Source: Hyphomicrobiales bacterium (GTDB lineage Bacteria; Pseudomonadota; Alphaproteobacteria; Rhizobiales; Rhizobiaceae). From it: DNA of 46,441 bases. Location of the stretch: the NCBI GenBank assembly GCA_900471485.1, contig UCEU01000040.1, positions 133,550-179,990 on the forward strand. The letters run 5' to 3'. Each line of letters starts with the position of its first letter. The first letter of the stretch is position 1. The notes beneath the pieces are model-generated. The model saw only the letters and a list, made by a program, of their open reading frames with translations, searched no databases and was not told the DNA's origin. Both the position numbers and the translations under genes were made by a program. Shown here in pieces: positions 32,639-41,300 of this stretch.

Positions 32639-32691
32639 AAGGTGGATATCGCCAAATTGAGGGGCGTTTATTTCCAGTGCGAGAACCCCTG

Positions 32692-34767
32692 ATGAAGAGA
32701 GCAGCTTTGACCCTGTCCGCCCTCGGCCTGACGGTCGTCGCGTGGAGCAGCATCGCGTCGCCGCTGCCCGCATCAGGCGTGCCCACGCCGGATGTGAAGC
32801 CGCTTGGTTTCGTGCCGCAGACCTCCGTTCCCGAATCGATGATGACCGGCGCCATTCCGCGCAGCCAGCCGATCGCGCCCGTCAATTCCGACCTCAAGGC
32901 AGGGCTCGATGCGCTGTCGTCGAGAGATCCGATGCGCGCGATCTCGGTGCGCAACGGGATGCGTGTAGGTACGCTCGATCGCCACATCCTCACCTGGGCC
33001 ATCGCCTCTTCCGGACAGAAGGGCGTGCCCTCGGCCGAGATCGCGACGGCCGCGCGGGAATTGCAGGGCTGGCCGGGACTGGCCAAGCTGCGCTCCTATT
33101 CCGAGCGCGCGCTCTACGACGAAAACCCGGCTCCGGCGTCGGTACTTGCCGCCTTCGGAGATACGGCTCCGGAAACGACCAATGGCGCGATGATCCTGTC
33201 GCGCGCGCTTGTGGCGACCGGCAAGCAGGCGCAGGCCGCGAAGTACATCCGCAAGGTCTGGCGTGGCGAAGTGCTGGACAAGGCCACCGAAGACAAGATC
33301 CTTGCCGAATTCGCCGGGCTGCTTGCTGTTGGCGACCACAAAGCGCGGATGGAATATTTGATGTACCGGAACCGCGCGGCGCAGGCCAAGCGCTTCGGCG
33401 ACATGGGACAGGCCCAATCTCTCTACAATGCATGGAACGCCGTTGCGACCAAGGCCTCCAACGCAGGCCAGTTGCTGGCATCCGTCGATAGCAAATGGGG
33501 CGGTGATCCCGGCTATCTCTTCGCCCGCATCGAATATCTGCGCAAACAGGACAAATATGCCGAGGCCGGCGCGTTGCTGCAGAAAATGCCGCGTGATCGT
33601 GACGAACTGGTCAATGCAGGCGAATGGTGGAACGAGCAGCGGATCGTCAGCCGCGGACTTGTCGACCAGGGTCAGTTCAAGGCGGCCTACCGTATCGTTG
33701 CAAATCACGTTGCCAGCTCGCCGACAGATATCGTCGAAGCAGAATTCCATGCTGGCTGGTACGCGCTGCGCGGATTGCAGGATCCGAAGACCGCCGAGAC
33801 GCATTTCCGCAAGATACTCGACGTCTCGAACGGCCCGATCTCCGTTTCGCGCGCCTGGTACTGGATCGGCCGTGCGGCGGAAGCCGGCGGACCGGGCAAG
33901 GCAAGCGAGTTCTACGCCAAGGCGGCAAGCTATCCGACCACCTTCTACGGCCAGCTTGCTGGCGAAAAGCTTGGGCGAAAGACGCTGAATGTCAGCTATC
34001 CCTCGCCTTCCTATGCCGACCGCGAGCGCTATCAGGCGCGCGAAGCGGTGCAGGCGATCGCGCGGTTGGAATCAGCCGGGCATGGCTGGCGGGCGAACAG
34101 CCTCTATCTTTCGCTGGCCGATCAGATGCAGAGCCCGGGCGAACTTGCCATCCTGAGCGCACAGGCCGAGCGGTCCGGCAATCATCATCTCTCGCTGCAA
34201 GTCGGCAAGATCGCCTATTCGCGCGGCATCGATGTCGCAGCACTTGCCTTTCCGCTCGGTGTCATCCCGACCAGCGCGAATATTTCCGGTTCCGGCAAGG
34301 CATTGGCCTATGCGATTGCGCGGCAGGAAAGCGCCTTCAACCCGGCTGCCGTCTCGGTTGCGGATGCGCGCGGCCTGCTGCAGATCCTGCCAGGCACCGC
34401 CAAGGCCGTCGCCAAGCGGCACAACATCGCCTATTCCGCCGACAAGCTGACGGCGGACGCCGGCTATAACGCCACGCTCGGCGCACATTATCTCGGCGAG
34501 CAGATCGACGCCTTCGGCGGCTCCTATGTGATGACCTTCATCGCCTACAATGCCGGGCCGAAGCGCGTTCCCGAATGGATCGCGCGCTATGGCGACCCGC
34601 GCGGGCAATCGGTCGACGCCATCGTCGACTGGATCGAGCGCATCCCCTTCCCCGAGACGCGCAACTACGTGCAGCGGGTGATGGAGAACTACGAGGTCTA
34701 CAAGGCGCGTCTGGGTCAACCGACCGATATCGAACGCGACCTGATCGGCGGCCGCTCGGCTTCCTGA
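32692..34767 (+). CDS. slt: Soluble lytic murein transglycosylase
   Basis: This 691-residue periplasmic enzyme cleaves peptidoglycan glycan strands to 1,6-anhydro ends. A signal peptide covers about residues 1-25. A long helical superhelix of repeats (about 60-510) precedes the SLT catalytic domain. The catalytic Glu546 lies in RQESAFNP, followed by ARGLLQILPGTA and the YNAGP motif near FIAYNAGPKRVPEW. ATG 32692 begins MKRAALTLSAL, a good signal start; GTG 32677 adds five residues and has a weaker case. The layout matches Slt70-like enzymes, although the family is often longer in the superhelix region. Confidence 0.92.
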   Translation: MKRAALTLSALGLTVVAWSSIASPLPASGVPTPDVKPLGFVPQTSVPESMMTGAIPRSQPIAPVNSDLKAGLDALSSRDPMRAISVRNGMRVGTLDRHILTWAIASSGQKGVPSAEIATAARELQGWPGLAKLRSYSERALYDENPAPASVLAAFGDTAPETTNGAMILSRALVATGKQAQAAKYIRKVWRGEVLDKATEDKILAEFAGLLAVGDHKARMEYLMYRNRAAQAKRFGDMGQAQSLYNAWNAVATKASNAGQLLASVDSKWGGDPGYLFARIEYLRKQDKYAEAGALLQKMPRDRDELVNAGEWWNEQRIVSRGLVDQGQFKAAYRIVANHVASSPTDIVEAEFHAGWYALRGLQDPKTAETHFRKILDVSNGPISVSRAWYWIGRAAEAGGPGKASEFYAKAASYPTTFYGQLAGEKLGRKTLNVSYPSPSYADRERYQAREAVQAIARLESAGHGWRANSLYLSLADQMQSPGELAILSAQAERSGNHHLSLQVGKIAYSRGIDVAALAFPLGVIPTSANISGSGKALAYAIARQESAFNPAAVSVADARGLLQILPGTAKAVAKRHNIAYSADKLTADAGYNATLGAHYLGEQIDAFGGSYVMTFIAYNAGPKRVPEWIARYGDPRGQSVDAIVDWIERIPFPETRNYVQRVMENYEVYKARLGQPTDIERDLIGGRSAS

Positions 34768-34828
34768 TCTAGGTTGCCAAGACAGCATGACTAGCTACTC
34801 TCTCCCGATATCGATCAGGAGAGCCTGC

Positions 34829-35716
34829 ATGGCCGAACCGGACAAGCCAGATTTTCTCGACATCTATTATGCTTCGCATGACGGACTGACGCTTCATGCG
34901 CGCGACTACGACCCGGGAGCGACCGCTGGAAGACCTGTGATTGTTTGCCTTCCGGGACTGACCAGGAACTGCCGGGATTTCCATCGCCTTGCCGTGGCAC
35001 TTTCCCGACAAAGCGACAGCCCGCATCGGGTGGTGAGTATCGACTATCGTGGCCGCGGGCTCTCCGATTGGGACAGCAAGCCTGAGAACTACAACCTCGC
35101 CGTCGAGGCGAACGATGTCATCGCGGCCTGCAGACATCTTGGTGTCGATCGTGCAATCTTCATTGGCACATCTCGCGGCGGGCTCATCGTGCATCTTCTG
35201 GCCGAGATGGCGCCCAAGCTTCTTATCGCCGTCGTCCTGAACGACATCGGCCCCGAACTCCAACCCGCAGGGCTCATGAAGATACGGGACTACCTCGGCA
35301 GCGGCGGGGCACCGGCGAGCTGGCGCGAGGCGGTGATCGCGCTGAAGATGCGCCATCTCTCGGAGTTTCCGGCATTGGCGGAGGATGATTGGCGTGAGAT
35401 GGCCGAGGCGATTTTCCGCGATATCGACGGCAAGATCATCGCCGATTTCGATCCGGCAATCGCGGCACAGCTACGGAGCGTCGATTTCACGCAGCCATTG
35501 CCTGACCTCTGGCCGCAATACGCCAGGCTTTCGGCAATACTGATGATACTGGTCACGGGAGAGAACTCCGAACTGATCTCGAAAGCAACGATCCTACGGA
35601 TGGAAACGGAGCATCCCGGATTAACGGTTGTGAATGCCGGAGGTCAGGGACACGCGCCGGTTCTGCATCTGGAACCGGTTTTGAGCGCGATCAGATCGTT
35701 TATCGCGGCGATCTAA
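34829..35716 (+). CDS. Alpha/beta hydrolase
   Basis: This 295-residue protein has the alpha/beta hydrolase fold. The nucleophile is Ser115 in IGTSRGGL, the oxyanion region is CLPGLTRNCRDF at about 43-54, and the likely catalytic His lies in the GQGHAPVL segment near the end. The SIDYRGRGLSDW stretch is typical of esterases and related haloalkane-type enzymes. The substrate cannot be told. An aggag site lies 8 nt before ATG 34829, better than the open frame start at 34787. The gene ends at a strong bidirectional terminator and is convergent with the porin gene. Confidence 0.88.
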   Translation: MAEPDKPDFLDIYYASHDGLTLHARDYDPGATAGRPVIVCLPGLTRNCRDFHRLAVALSRQSDSPHRVVSIDYRGRGLSDWDSKPENYNLAVEANDVIAACRHLGVDRAIFIGTSRGGLIVHLLAEMAPKLLIAVVLNDIGPELQPAGLMKIRDYLGSGGAPASWREAVIALKMRHLSEFPALAEDDWREMAEAIFRDIDGKIIADFDPAIAAQLRSVDFTQPLPDLWPQYARLSAILMILVTGENSELISKATILRMETEHPGLTVVNAGGQGHAPVLHLEPVLSAIRSFIAAI

Positions 35717-35766
35717 CTTGGCGCAGGCTTGAACCTGCACCACAGCATTCATCAACAGACAACGAA

Positions 35767-35792
35767 AAAGCCCGGCTCGAGAGCCGGGCTTT
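35767..35792. terminator. Bidirectional terminator
   Basis: An 11-bp perfect stem, aaagcccggct at 35767-35777 and agccgggcttt at 35782-35792, has a cgag loop. A-rich sequence on the left and T on the right serve both the alpha/beta hydrolase (+) and the porin (-) transcripts. Confidence 0.85.
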
Positions 35793-35817
35793 CCTGATTG
35801 ACCGAGGTCAGATCAGA

Positions 35818-36843
35818 TTAGAATGCACGCTGCAGACGGAAGTAACCGGTGGTTTCTTCGTCCTGGCCATCCGGATCGACGTACTGAACCGAAGCCTTGG
35901 CGTAGAAGTTTTCTACGATCTGGTAGTCAACCGTCAGGCCGACCTTCCAAGCGTCGTCGCTCGAGAAGTCGTCGCCAGCGGCGTTGGTGCCGTAGTTACC
36001 GAAGTACTGGACGCCGGGGGTGATCTTCAGCTTGTCGGTAGCCTGGATGGCGTACTCAGCTGCGACGGTCCATTCAGATTCGTCGTAGTAAGCGTTGAAG
36101 CCAGAAGCCCAAGCTGCAGCAAGACCGAGGGTGCCCGGGCCGATTGCGACGGTGCCCATAGCGCGGATTGCGCCGTCTTCGGTGTCGGTGTCGTAGCCGC
36201 CGATGACCTGGTAGCTGAATGCGCCGGCCTTGCCGCCGATGCCAGCTGCGATACCAACGTCGTTGGAGAATTCGCCATCGTGGATTGCATCTTCGAGTTC
36301 GTCAACCGAAACGCCGGCGTAGAAATCGCCAGACTCGTACTGATAACGGATCGAGTTATGCAGCGTGGAGTGGCTTGCGAGAACGTCGGTTTCACCCGAG
36401 AGGCCGTCGTCCCACCAGCTGTAGAACAGACCAGCGCGGAAGCCAGCGATGTCGATGTAAGCCGAGTCGAGGATGGTTTCCTGAACCGACTGGTTGTCAG
36501 CGTTTGCCTGAAGAACGATCACGCCGGTGAGCGGGCCATACTCGGTGTCGCTCTTAGCCGTGAACTGAACCTGACCGCGGGTGAAAGCGTCCCAGTCAGA
36601 ACCGTTACCGTCGGCATCAGCACCGGCGTTGCGGCCAGCGTCAACCTGGAAACGGATGTAACCTTCGATCTTCAGGCAGGTTTCCGTGCCCGGGATGTAG
36701 AAGTAGCCAGTGCCGTATGCGTCGCAAACGCGAACGTATTCGACCGGTTCCGGCTCAGCAGCAACGATAGCGTCAGCAGCCTGAGCACCGGAAACTACTG
36801 CGAGAGCAGCAGCGGAGCCGAGAAGTAGGCTCTTGATGTTCAT
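35818..36843 (-). CDS. Porin_2 family outer-membrane porin
   Basis: This 341-residue protein is a rhizobial general porin of the RopA type. A signal peptide ends near AQAAD at about residue 24; the mature start carries VEYVRVCDAYGTGYFYIPGTETCLKI with the conserved cysteine pair. The rest is rich in alternating beta strands and aromatic belts. It ends in FRLQRAF, a C-terminal aromatic residue as in BAM substrates. It should form a trimeric channel for small solutes. A ggagg site lies 7 nt before ATG 36843; the open frame start at 36855 is rejected. Codon choice looks biased, as for a highly expressed gene. It is preceded by a 704-nt gap. Confidence 0.93.
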   Translation of the reverse strand: MNIKSLLLGSAAALAVVSGAQAADAIVAAEPEPVEYVRVCDAYGTGYFYIPGTETCLKIEGYIRFQVDAGRNAGADADGNGSDWDAFTRGQVQFTAKSDTEYGPLTGVIVLQANADNQSVQETILDSAYIDIAGFRAGLFYSWWDDGLSGETDVLASHSTLHNSIRYQYESGDFYAGVSVDELEDAIHDGEFSNDVGIAAGIGGKAGAFSYQVIGGYDTDTEDGAIRAMGTVAIGPGTLGLAAAWASGFNAYYDESEWTVAAEYAIQATDKLKITPGVQYFGNYGTNAAGDDFSSDDAWKVGLTVDYQIVENFYAKASVQYVDPDGQDEETTGYFRLQRAF

Positions 36844-37547
36844 ATTGACCTCCAATTCAAGTTTCGATCGGGTCTGGGTTTTTCGCCGTTAGGCAGCGTT
36901 CCCTGCCCCATCCCCATGTTTGAAGAAGTCGAGCGATCAACCGCCCTTGCTTCCGAGGTTGAAAATACTCGACCCGGCCCGTCACGCAATCACCAACTGA
37001 CCTGTTTGATGGATTTACGACAGCCTTCCCCATGTCCTGTTGCTGAAAGGCCACAAATGCGGCGAGCGGCCCGCCGATTTCTTTATACTTTCTTAAGAAA
37101 CCCCTGAATTTGCGGGTGTTTCGCGGGCACCGGGATGAACGCGACATGGGCCCATGTGCCACATTGGCACCTGTTTTACGCCGGATTCGGCCACTTCCGC
37201 ACATTCGCCGCCGGTTCGTCACAGCGTCGCTTGCGGCCGGTCGGTGAATGGCCGTCGAGAATCGGCTTCGGTTTGCGCTGATGATTCTACGCAGCGATTC
37301 TCAGCCGCAGAAGAGCTCGGGCGGAATGCATCCTCATACGCCGGGCAGCACATTCGCCCATGCGTCCGACGGGAGCGTCAGAGGCATCGTCGGCACTCTA
37401 TATATAGCGAGATTTTTATGTGATGATTTCTGGGGCGTCATCGCCGGCGACACGCCAGGAAGCGACCGATCCGCGGATAGAATAACAACGCCGTTGTCAG
37501 GCGTCAGCAATCTGGCGAGCATCATATTGGAAGACAATTTGGGAAAA
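36844..37547. promoter_or_regulatory. Porin upstream region
   Basis: This 704-nt gap lies between the porin start and tRNA-Ser. It holds the porin ribosome site, then a region with overlapping dyads at 37144-37170 and an AT-rich ctatatatag block at 37398-37407. The single open frame that crosses it (plus 37248-37928) has poor coding character and overlaps tRNA-Ser. I see no further gene. Confidence 0.6.
37144..37170. other. Overlapping palindromes upstream of the porin gene
   Basis: The 14-bp perfect palindrome acatgggcccatgt (37144-37157) runs into a 6-bp hairpin, gtgcca-cat-tggcac (37156-37170). The two share 2 bases. They lie about 300 nt before the porin ATG and could bind a regulator. 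Confidence 0.4.
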
Positions 37548-37637
37548 TGGCGGAGAAGATGGGATTCGAACCCACGATACCCTTCCGGGTATACTCCCTT
37601 AGCAGGGGAGCGCCTTCGACCACTCGGCCACCTCTCC
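37548..37637 (-). tRNA. tRNA-Ser (GCU)
   Basis: On the minus strand a 90-nt gene folds into a tRNA with a long variable arm, the class II form of serine tRNA. The acceptor ggagagg pairs with cttctcc (one G-T pair), the anticodon loop ctgctaa gives GCT, and the T arm carries ggttcgaatccc. The gene encodes the terminal CCA. It reads AGC/AGU codons. It faces the porin control region, with no integrase nearby. Confidence 0.95.
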
Positions 37638-37712
37638 GGTCGAGAGCCTGATAGAGTCATTCGCTGGGGGACGCAAGCGGTTTTTCCGCTTTATCCGCCA
37701 AGAAAAGCCGGC

Positions 37713-38936
37713 TCAGCTCTGAGCCAGCAATTGCTTCAGATCCGCCGATCCGTCGGCAAGGATCGCCTTGTCGGGGTTGATGCCCATTTCCAGCATCTTC
37801 TTGCCTGCAACGTAGGCCTTGGCATCGTTGATGGCATCGACGGCGATGAAAACGCCCTTGCGGAAATACCAGACCGAATGCGCGCCTTCGCGGCCGCCCG
37901 GGCGCAGAAGCGTCTCGTCGTAGCCTAGATTGAATCCGGCGATCTGCAGCTTCACGTCATACTGATCCGACCAGAACCAAGGCTTCGGCTCATAGGGCGA
38001 TGTGCCGCCTGCGATGATTGTCGCGATGGCTTCCGCCTGGTCGACTGCGTTCTGGACCGATTCGAGGCGAATCTGGCCGCCTTCCCAGGGCTGCACGGCG
38101 CAATCGCCGGCCGCGTAGATCGCGGGATCGGACGAACGGGCGTATTCGTCGACGACGATGCCATTGGCGACCTCGAGCCCGGCTTCCTTCGCCAACTGGT
38201 CGTTCGGCACGACACCGATGCCGACGATGGCGAAATCGATCCCGATTGTCGAGCCATCGGAGAGCTCGGCAGCGGAAACTCGCCCATCCTTGCCCACGAG
38301 ACGCTTTAGGCCGGTCTTTTCGCGAATGACGACATCGTGCGATTCGTGGATGACGCGCATGATGTCGGCGGTTTCCTTGGCGGCGACGCGCTGCAGGATT
38401 CGGTCGGCCATCTCGATCACGGTGACTTCGAGGCCGCGATGCCGCGCAACGGCCGCAGCCTCTAGGCCGATGTAGCCGCCGCCGATGATGAGGACGCGGC
38501 GGCCCGGTCGCATTTCGTCGGCAAGCAGATCGGCATCGCGCTTGTCACGCGCCACATAGACGCCCTCGAGATCACCACCGATTGCCGCCGGCAGTGCGCG
38601 CGGCGTGGACCCGGTTGTCAGGGCGAGCGTGCCGTACTCCAGAACGGAACCGTCCTGCAGGACAACCTGTTTGCTTTCACGCTTGATCTGTTCGGCCCAG
38701 GTGGAGAGGCGGATTTCCACGTCGTTGTCGGCGTACCACTGTTCGGGGCGGAACATCAGGCGATCGAAGGCCATTTCGCCCAGAAGGTATTTCTTGGTAA
38801 GCGGCGGGCGCTGGTAGGGCAAGGCGTCTTCGGCACCGATGATGGTGATCGGGCGCGTATCCTTGAGCGCGCGGAGCTTGGCCGCCAATGCGAAGCCTGC
38901 CTGTCCCGCGCCGATGATCACCAATCTGTCCGTCAC
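37713..38936 (-). CDS. FAD-dependent ferredoxin-reductase-like oxidoreductase
   Basis: This 407-residue flavoprotein has two dinucleotide-binding folds: FAD GAGQAG at 9-14 and NADH GGGYIG at about 149-154, with the family signature IYAAGDCAV near 270. The PYQRPPLTKKYL stretch and C-terminal domain match rubredoxin/putidaredoxin reductases, which pass electrons from NADH to a ferredoxin. No ferredoxin gene or oxygenase is adjacent, so its partner is unknown. The ATG start has an aggag-like gggtgggag segment upstream. It ends 75 nt before the tRNA-Ser 5' end. An 84-nt gap separates it from the Gfo/Idh/MocA gene upstream on the same strand, so the two could be co-transcribed. Confidence 0.9.
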   Translation of the reverse strand: MTDRLVIIGAGQAGFALAAKLRALKDTRPITIIGAEDALPYQRPPLTKKYLLGEMAFDRLMFRPEQWYADNDVEIRLSTWAEQIKRESKQVVLQDGSVLEYGTLALTTGSTPRALPAAIGGDLEGVYVARDKRDADLLADEMRPGRRVLIIGGGYIGLEAAAVARHRGLEVTVIEMADRILQRVAAKETADIMRVIHESHDVVIREKTGLKRLVGKDGRVSAAELSDGSTIGIDFAIVGIGVVPNDQLAKEAGLEVANGIVVDEYARSSDPAIYAAGDCAVQPWEGGQIRLESVQNAVDQAEAIATIIAGGTSPYEPKPWFWSDQYDVKLQIAGFNLGYDETLLRPGGREGAHSVWYFRKGVFIAVDAINDAKAYVAGKKMLEMGINPDKAILADGSADLKQLLAQS

Positions 38937-39020
38937 GATACTACTCCCACCCGATAATTGCGCGTTTTCGGCAAAGGCCTACCCCCTGCCCCTTGCGCCG
39001 TCAACCGGAAGAGAATCGGC

Positions 39021-40136
39021 CTATCCGATCTCGATCCAGCGGCGCTGGTGAAACGACTCTGCCATGGCGTGAACAGACTTCTCTATCCTGAGACCGTCTT
39101 CGAATGTCACGATCGACGCAGGCTCCCCGGAAATCGCACGAATGAGCTCATGGCATTCGATGATCTTCAGGTCGTTGAAGCCGAGGCCATGGCCCGGTGC
39201 CGGAATGAAGCGGTCGTAGGGCCTGTGCGCCGGTGCCGCCAGCACCTTGCGGAAGCCCTGCTCGGTGGCGCGGCCATCGGCCTGGTAGAGTTCGAATTCG
39301 TTCATGCGCTCCTGGTCGTAGAGGATCGAGCCCTTGGAGCCGAAAATCTGCAGCGTTATCCGCCCCTTGCGTCCCCAGGCGGCGCGATTGGCCATAAGGA
39401 CAGCAGATATGCCGCCGCTGAGGCGCACCAGGACACTGGCGGCATCGTGATTCTCGACGGCGCGCCGGCCACCGTGTTGAAGCGGCCGGTCGAGATAGGG
39501 CTTTGTCATATCGGCGATGACGGCCTCAACATGGCCGAACAGGTACCAGAGAAGCGACAGCGGGTGCACGGCGAAATCATCGAGCGCGCCATAACCGGAC
39601 GTACCTTCGCTCTTCCAATAGAAGAAGGCTTCGGGATCGGCCATGAAATCCTCGTCCATCTCGACGCGGATGTGATTGACCGCCCCGATGGCGCCTTCGT
39701 CGAGCAAAGTCCTGATATGCCGCATGACGGGGTTCTGAATATAGTTGTAGCCCAAAGCGGCGACGCGCCCAGAGGCTCGGGCAGCGGCCAGCATGCGCTC
39801 GGCATCCGCATAAGCGGGCGCCATCGGCTTTTCGCACCAGACGTGCTTGCCGGCTTCGAGCGCGGCGATGGCCATTTCAGGATGAAACTGGTTGGGCGTC
39901 GTCACGGAGACGACATCGACATCGGGGTCGGCGATCAGTGCACGCCAGTCGGCGGTTGCCTTTTCGAAGCCGAATTCGGTGGCTCGCGCGGCCGCCAGTT
40001 GCGCGTCGATCTCCGCAAGATGCACCAGGCGCGGACGAGCAACGTCTCCAAAGACGGCTTTCACCGCATTCCAGGCAAGCGCATGGCACTTGCCCATGTA
40101 GCCGGTACCGATCAGGCCTACTCCCAGTGTCTTCAT
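39021..40136 (-). CDS. Gfo/Idh/MocA family oxidoreductase
   Basis: This 371-residue dehydrogenase has an N-terminal Rossmann fold (GLIGTGYMGKCHA at about 8-20) and the WCEKPMAP active-site motif at about 99-106, with the catalytic Lys of that motif. The C-terminal alpha/beta domain holds YGALDDFAVHP, with the expected Asp and His. Such enzymes oxidise inositols, sugars or related polyols with NAD(P). Its place next to the RpiR regulator and iol genes suggests an inositol isomer or inosose as substrate, but this is inferred. A ggagatggaggag tract precedes the ATG on the minus strand. An imperfect GGAA-type site at 40169-40182 lies 33 nt before its start. Confidence 0.88.
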   Translation of the reverse strand: MKTLGVGLIGTGYMGKCHALAWNAVKAVFGDVARPRLVHLAEIDAQLAAARATEFGFEKATADWRALIADPDVDVVSVTTPNQFHPEMAIAALEAGKHVWCEKPMAPAYADAERMLAAARASGRVAALGYNYIQNPVMRHIRTLLDEGAIGAVNHIRVEMDEDFMADPEAFFYWKSEGTSGYGALDDFAVHPLSLLWYLFGHVEAVIADMTKPYLDRPLQHGGRRAVENHDAASVLVRLSGGISAVLMANRAAWGRKGRITLQIFGSKGSILYDQERMNEFELYQADGRATEQGFRKVLAAPAHRPYDRFIPAPGHGLGFNDLKIIECHELIRAISGEPASIVTFEDGLRIEKSVHAMAESFHQRRWIEIG

Positions 40137-40168
40137 TGAACTCCTCCATCTCCCCGCCGCTTTTTTTT

Positions 40169-40182
40169 GGAATATCTGAACC
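40169..40182 (-). promoter_or_regulatory. Degenerate IolR-like half site
   Basis: GGAATATCTGAACC keeps the left half of the GGAA-N6-TTCC motif found at 41202 but not the right half. It lies 33 nt upstream of the Gfo/Idh/MocA start. Confidence 0.35.
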
Positions 40183-40299
40183 GTTTTGACAAGCCCGCCA
40201 TTGCCCGCAGCAACAGCGTGGAATCAATGATATCGCGGGATCTCGGCTGTCACAAAAACAATTAGGCCCGTGGTCCGAAATCACTTATGGTCGAAAAAT

Positions 40300-40313
40300 G
40301 GAATATTTATTTC
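40300..40313 (+). promoter_or_regulatory. IolR-like operator before the RpiR gene
   Basis: GGAATATTTATTTC differs at one base from the perfect site at 41202-41215 read on the other strand. It lies 19 nt before ATG 40332, overlapping the likely leader, and fits autorepression. Confidence 0.55.
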
Positions 40314-40331
40314 ACGTTGTGGAAAGCAGAC

Positions 40332-41222
40332 ATGAATCCTGACGACAAGACGCAATCCCGAGTTCCCCGTGACTTCGAGAGCCTGCGAAGCGCCATCATC
40401 GAGCGCAAGGCAAGCATGCCGAAACGGCTGGCGCAGGTTGCGGCTTTCGCGCTCTCCAATCCCGACGAGATCGCTTTTGGCACGACGGCGAGCATTGCGG
40501 CGGCGGCTGAGGTGCAGCCCTCGACATTGGTGCGGCTCGCGCATCATCTCGGCTATCAGGGCTTTTCCGATCTGCAGAGCATTTTTCGCGAGCGTCTGCG
40601 GGACCGGACACTTTCCTATGAAGAAAGACTGGTTACGCTCGATGCGGCAAGCGGCGACGACGAGGATGCCAATCTCTTGTCCGGCTTTCTTTCCGCCGCC
40701 AGCCAGTCCGTCAACCGCCTGGCGACGACAGTGCAGAGCGAAACCTTCAGCAAGGCAATCGATATCCTTGCCGGCGCAGAGACGATCTACCTGATCGCCA
40801 AGCGACGCTCCTATCCGCTCAGCGCCCATATGAGCTACGCCTTTTCAAAGCTGAATATCCGTCATCAGATCGTGGCTTCGCCCAACGGCGTCGATCCCGA
40901 GATGGTACAGTTCGCGACGCCAGCGGATGCCGCAATCGCGGCGAGCTTCTCGCCTTACGCGGCGGAAAGCCTGACCCAGGCCGAGCACCTGGCCGATCGC
41001 GGTGTCCCGGTCATCGCCATAACCGACTCGGCCTTCTCGCCGCTCGCCGCCCGCGCTACCTGTTGGTTTGAGGTCGCGGAGGCGGATTTCGCGGGCTTCC
41101 GTTCGCTCTCCGCCTCGATGGCACTCGCGATGGCGTTGCCGGTAGCGATTGCCGAGCGGCGTAGAAAGCGCACACCTTCGAAATCGACGAAAACAAAAAA
41201 TGGAATAAATATTCCGAATTGA
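40332..41222 (+). CDS. iolR: RpiR family regulator, probable IolR
   Basis: This 296-residue repressor-type protein has an N-terminal winged-helix domain (about 15-90, with TTASIAAAAEVQPSTLVRLAHHLG as the helix-turn-helix region) and a C-terminal SIS sugar-phosphate-binding domain (about 125-260, TIYLIAKRRSYPLSAHM). It should bind an inositol pathway intermediate. In rhizobia such a protein, IolR, represses the iol genes. ATG 40332 follows a ggaaag site and starts the conserved region; the frame is open 15 codons upstream. A perfect GGAA-N6-TTCC dyad lies in its last codons (41202-41215), upstream of iolC. The Lys-rich tail (RRKRTPSKSTKTKN) is unusual. Confidence 0.87.
   Translation: MNPDDKTQSRVPRDFESLRSAIIERKASMPKRLAQVAAFALSNPDEIAFGTTASIAAAAEVQPSTLVRLAHHLGYQGFSDLQSIFRERLRDRTLSYEERLVTLDAASGDDEDANLLSGFLSAASQSVNRLATTVQSETFSKAIDILAGAETIYLIAKRRSYPLSAHMSYAFSKLNIRHQIVASPNGVDPEMVQFATPADAAIAASFSPYAAESLTQAEHLADRGVPVIAITDSAFSPLAARATCWFEVAEADFAGFRSLSASMALAMALPVAIAERRRKRTPSKSTKTKNGINIPN
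41202..41215 (+). promoter_or_regulatory. IolR-type operator inside the 3' end of iolR
   Basis: GGAATAAATATTCC fits GGAA-N6-TTCC exactly and is a near-perfect dyad. It encodes part of the last residues of the regulator and lies 86 nt before the iolC ATG, well placed to control the operon promoter. Confidence 0.6.
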
Positions 41223-41300
41223 CACAGCGGCGGAACCGTTGTTTCATTGATCGATATCATCGGCGGAACAGCCGAAGCCAAGATTCAATGGGAGGACATC

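Noticed and set aside
37548..37637. tRNA-Ser as a genomic island attachment site
   Set aside because: No integrase, no repeat of the tRNA 3' end and no foreign-looking genes are next to it.
37248..37928. 226-codon frame across the tRNA-Ser gene
   Set aside because: It runs through a tRNA and the 3' end of a convergent gene and has poor coding character.
38958..40139. 393-codon plus-strand frame opposite the Gfo/Idh/MocA gene
   Set aside because: The minus-strand dehydrogenase has its Rossmann and EKP motifs and a good ribosome site; the other frame is a shadow.
40186..40191. TTGACA-like -35 element upstream of iolR
   Set aside because: No acceptable -10 sequence occurs at 16-18 nt downstream, so a promoter could not be supported.
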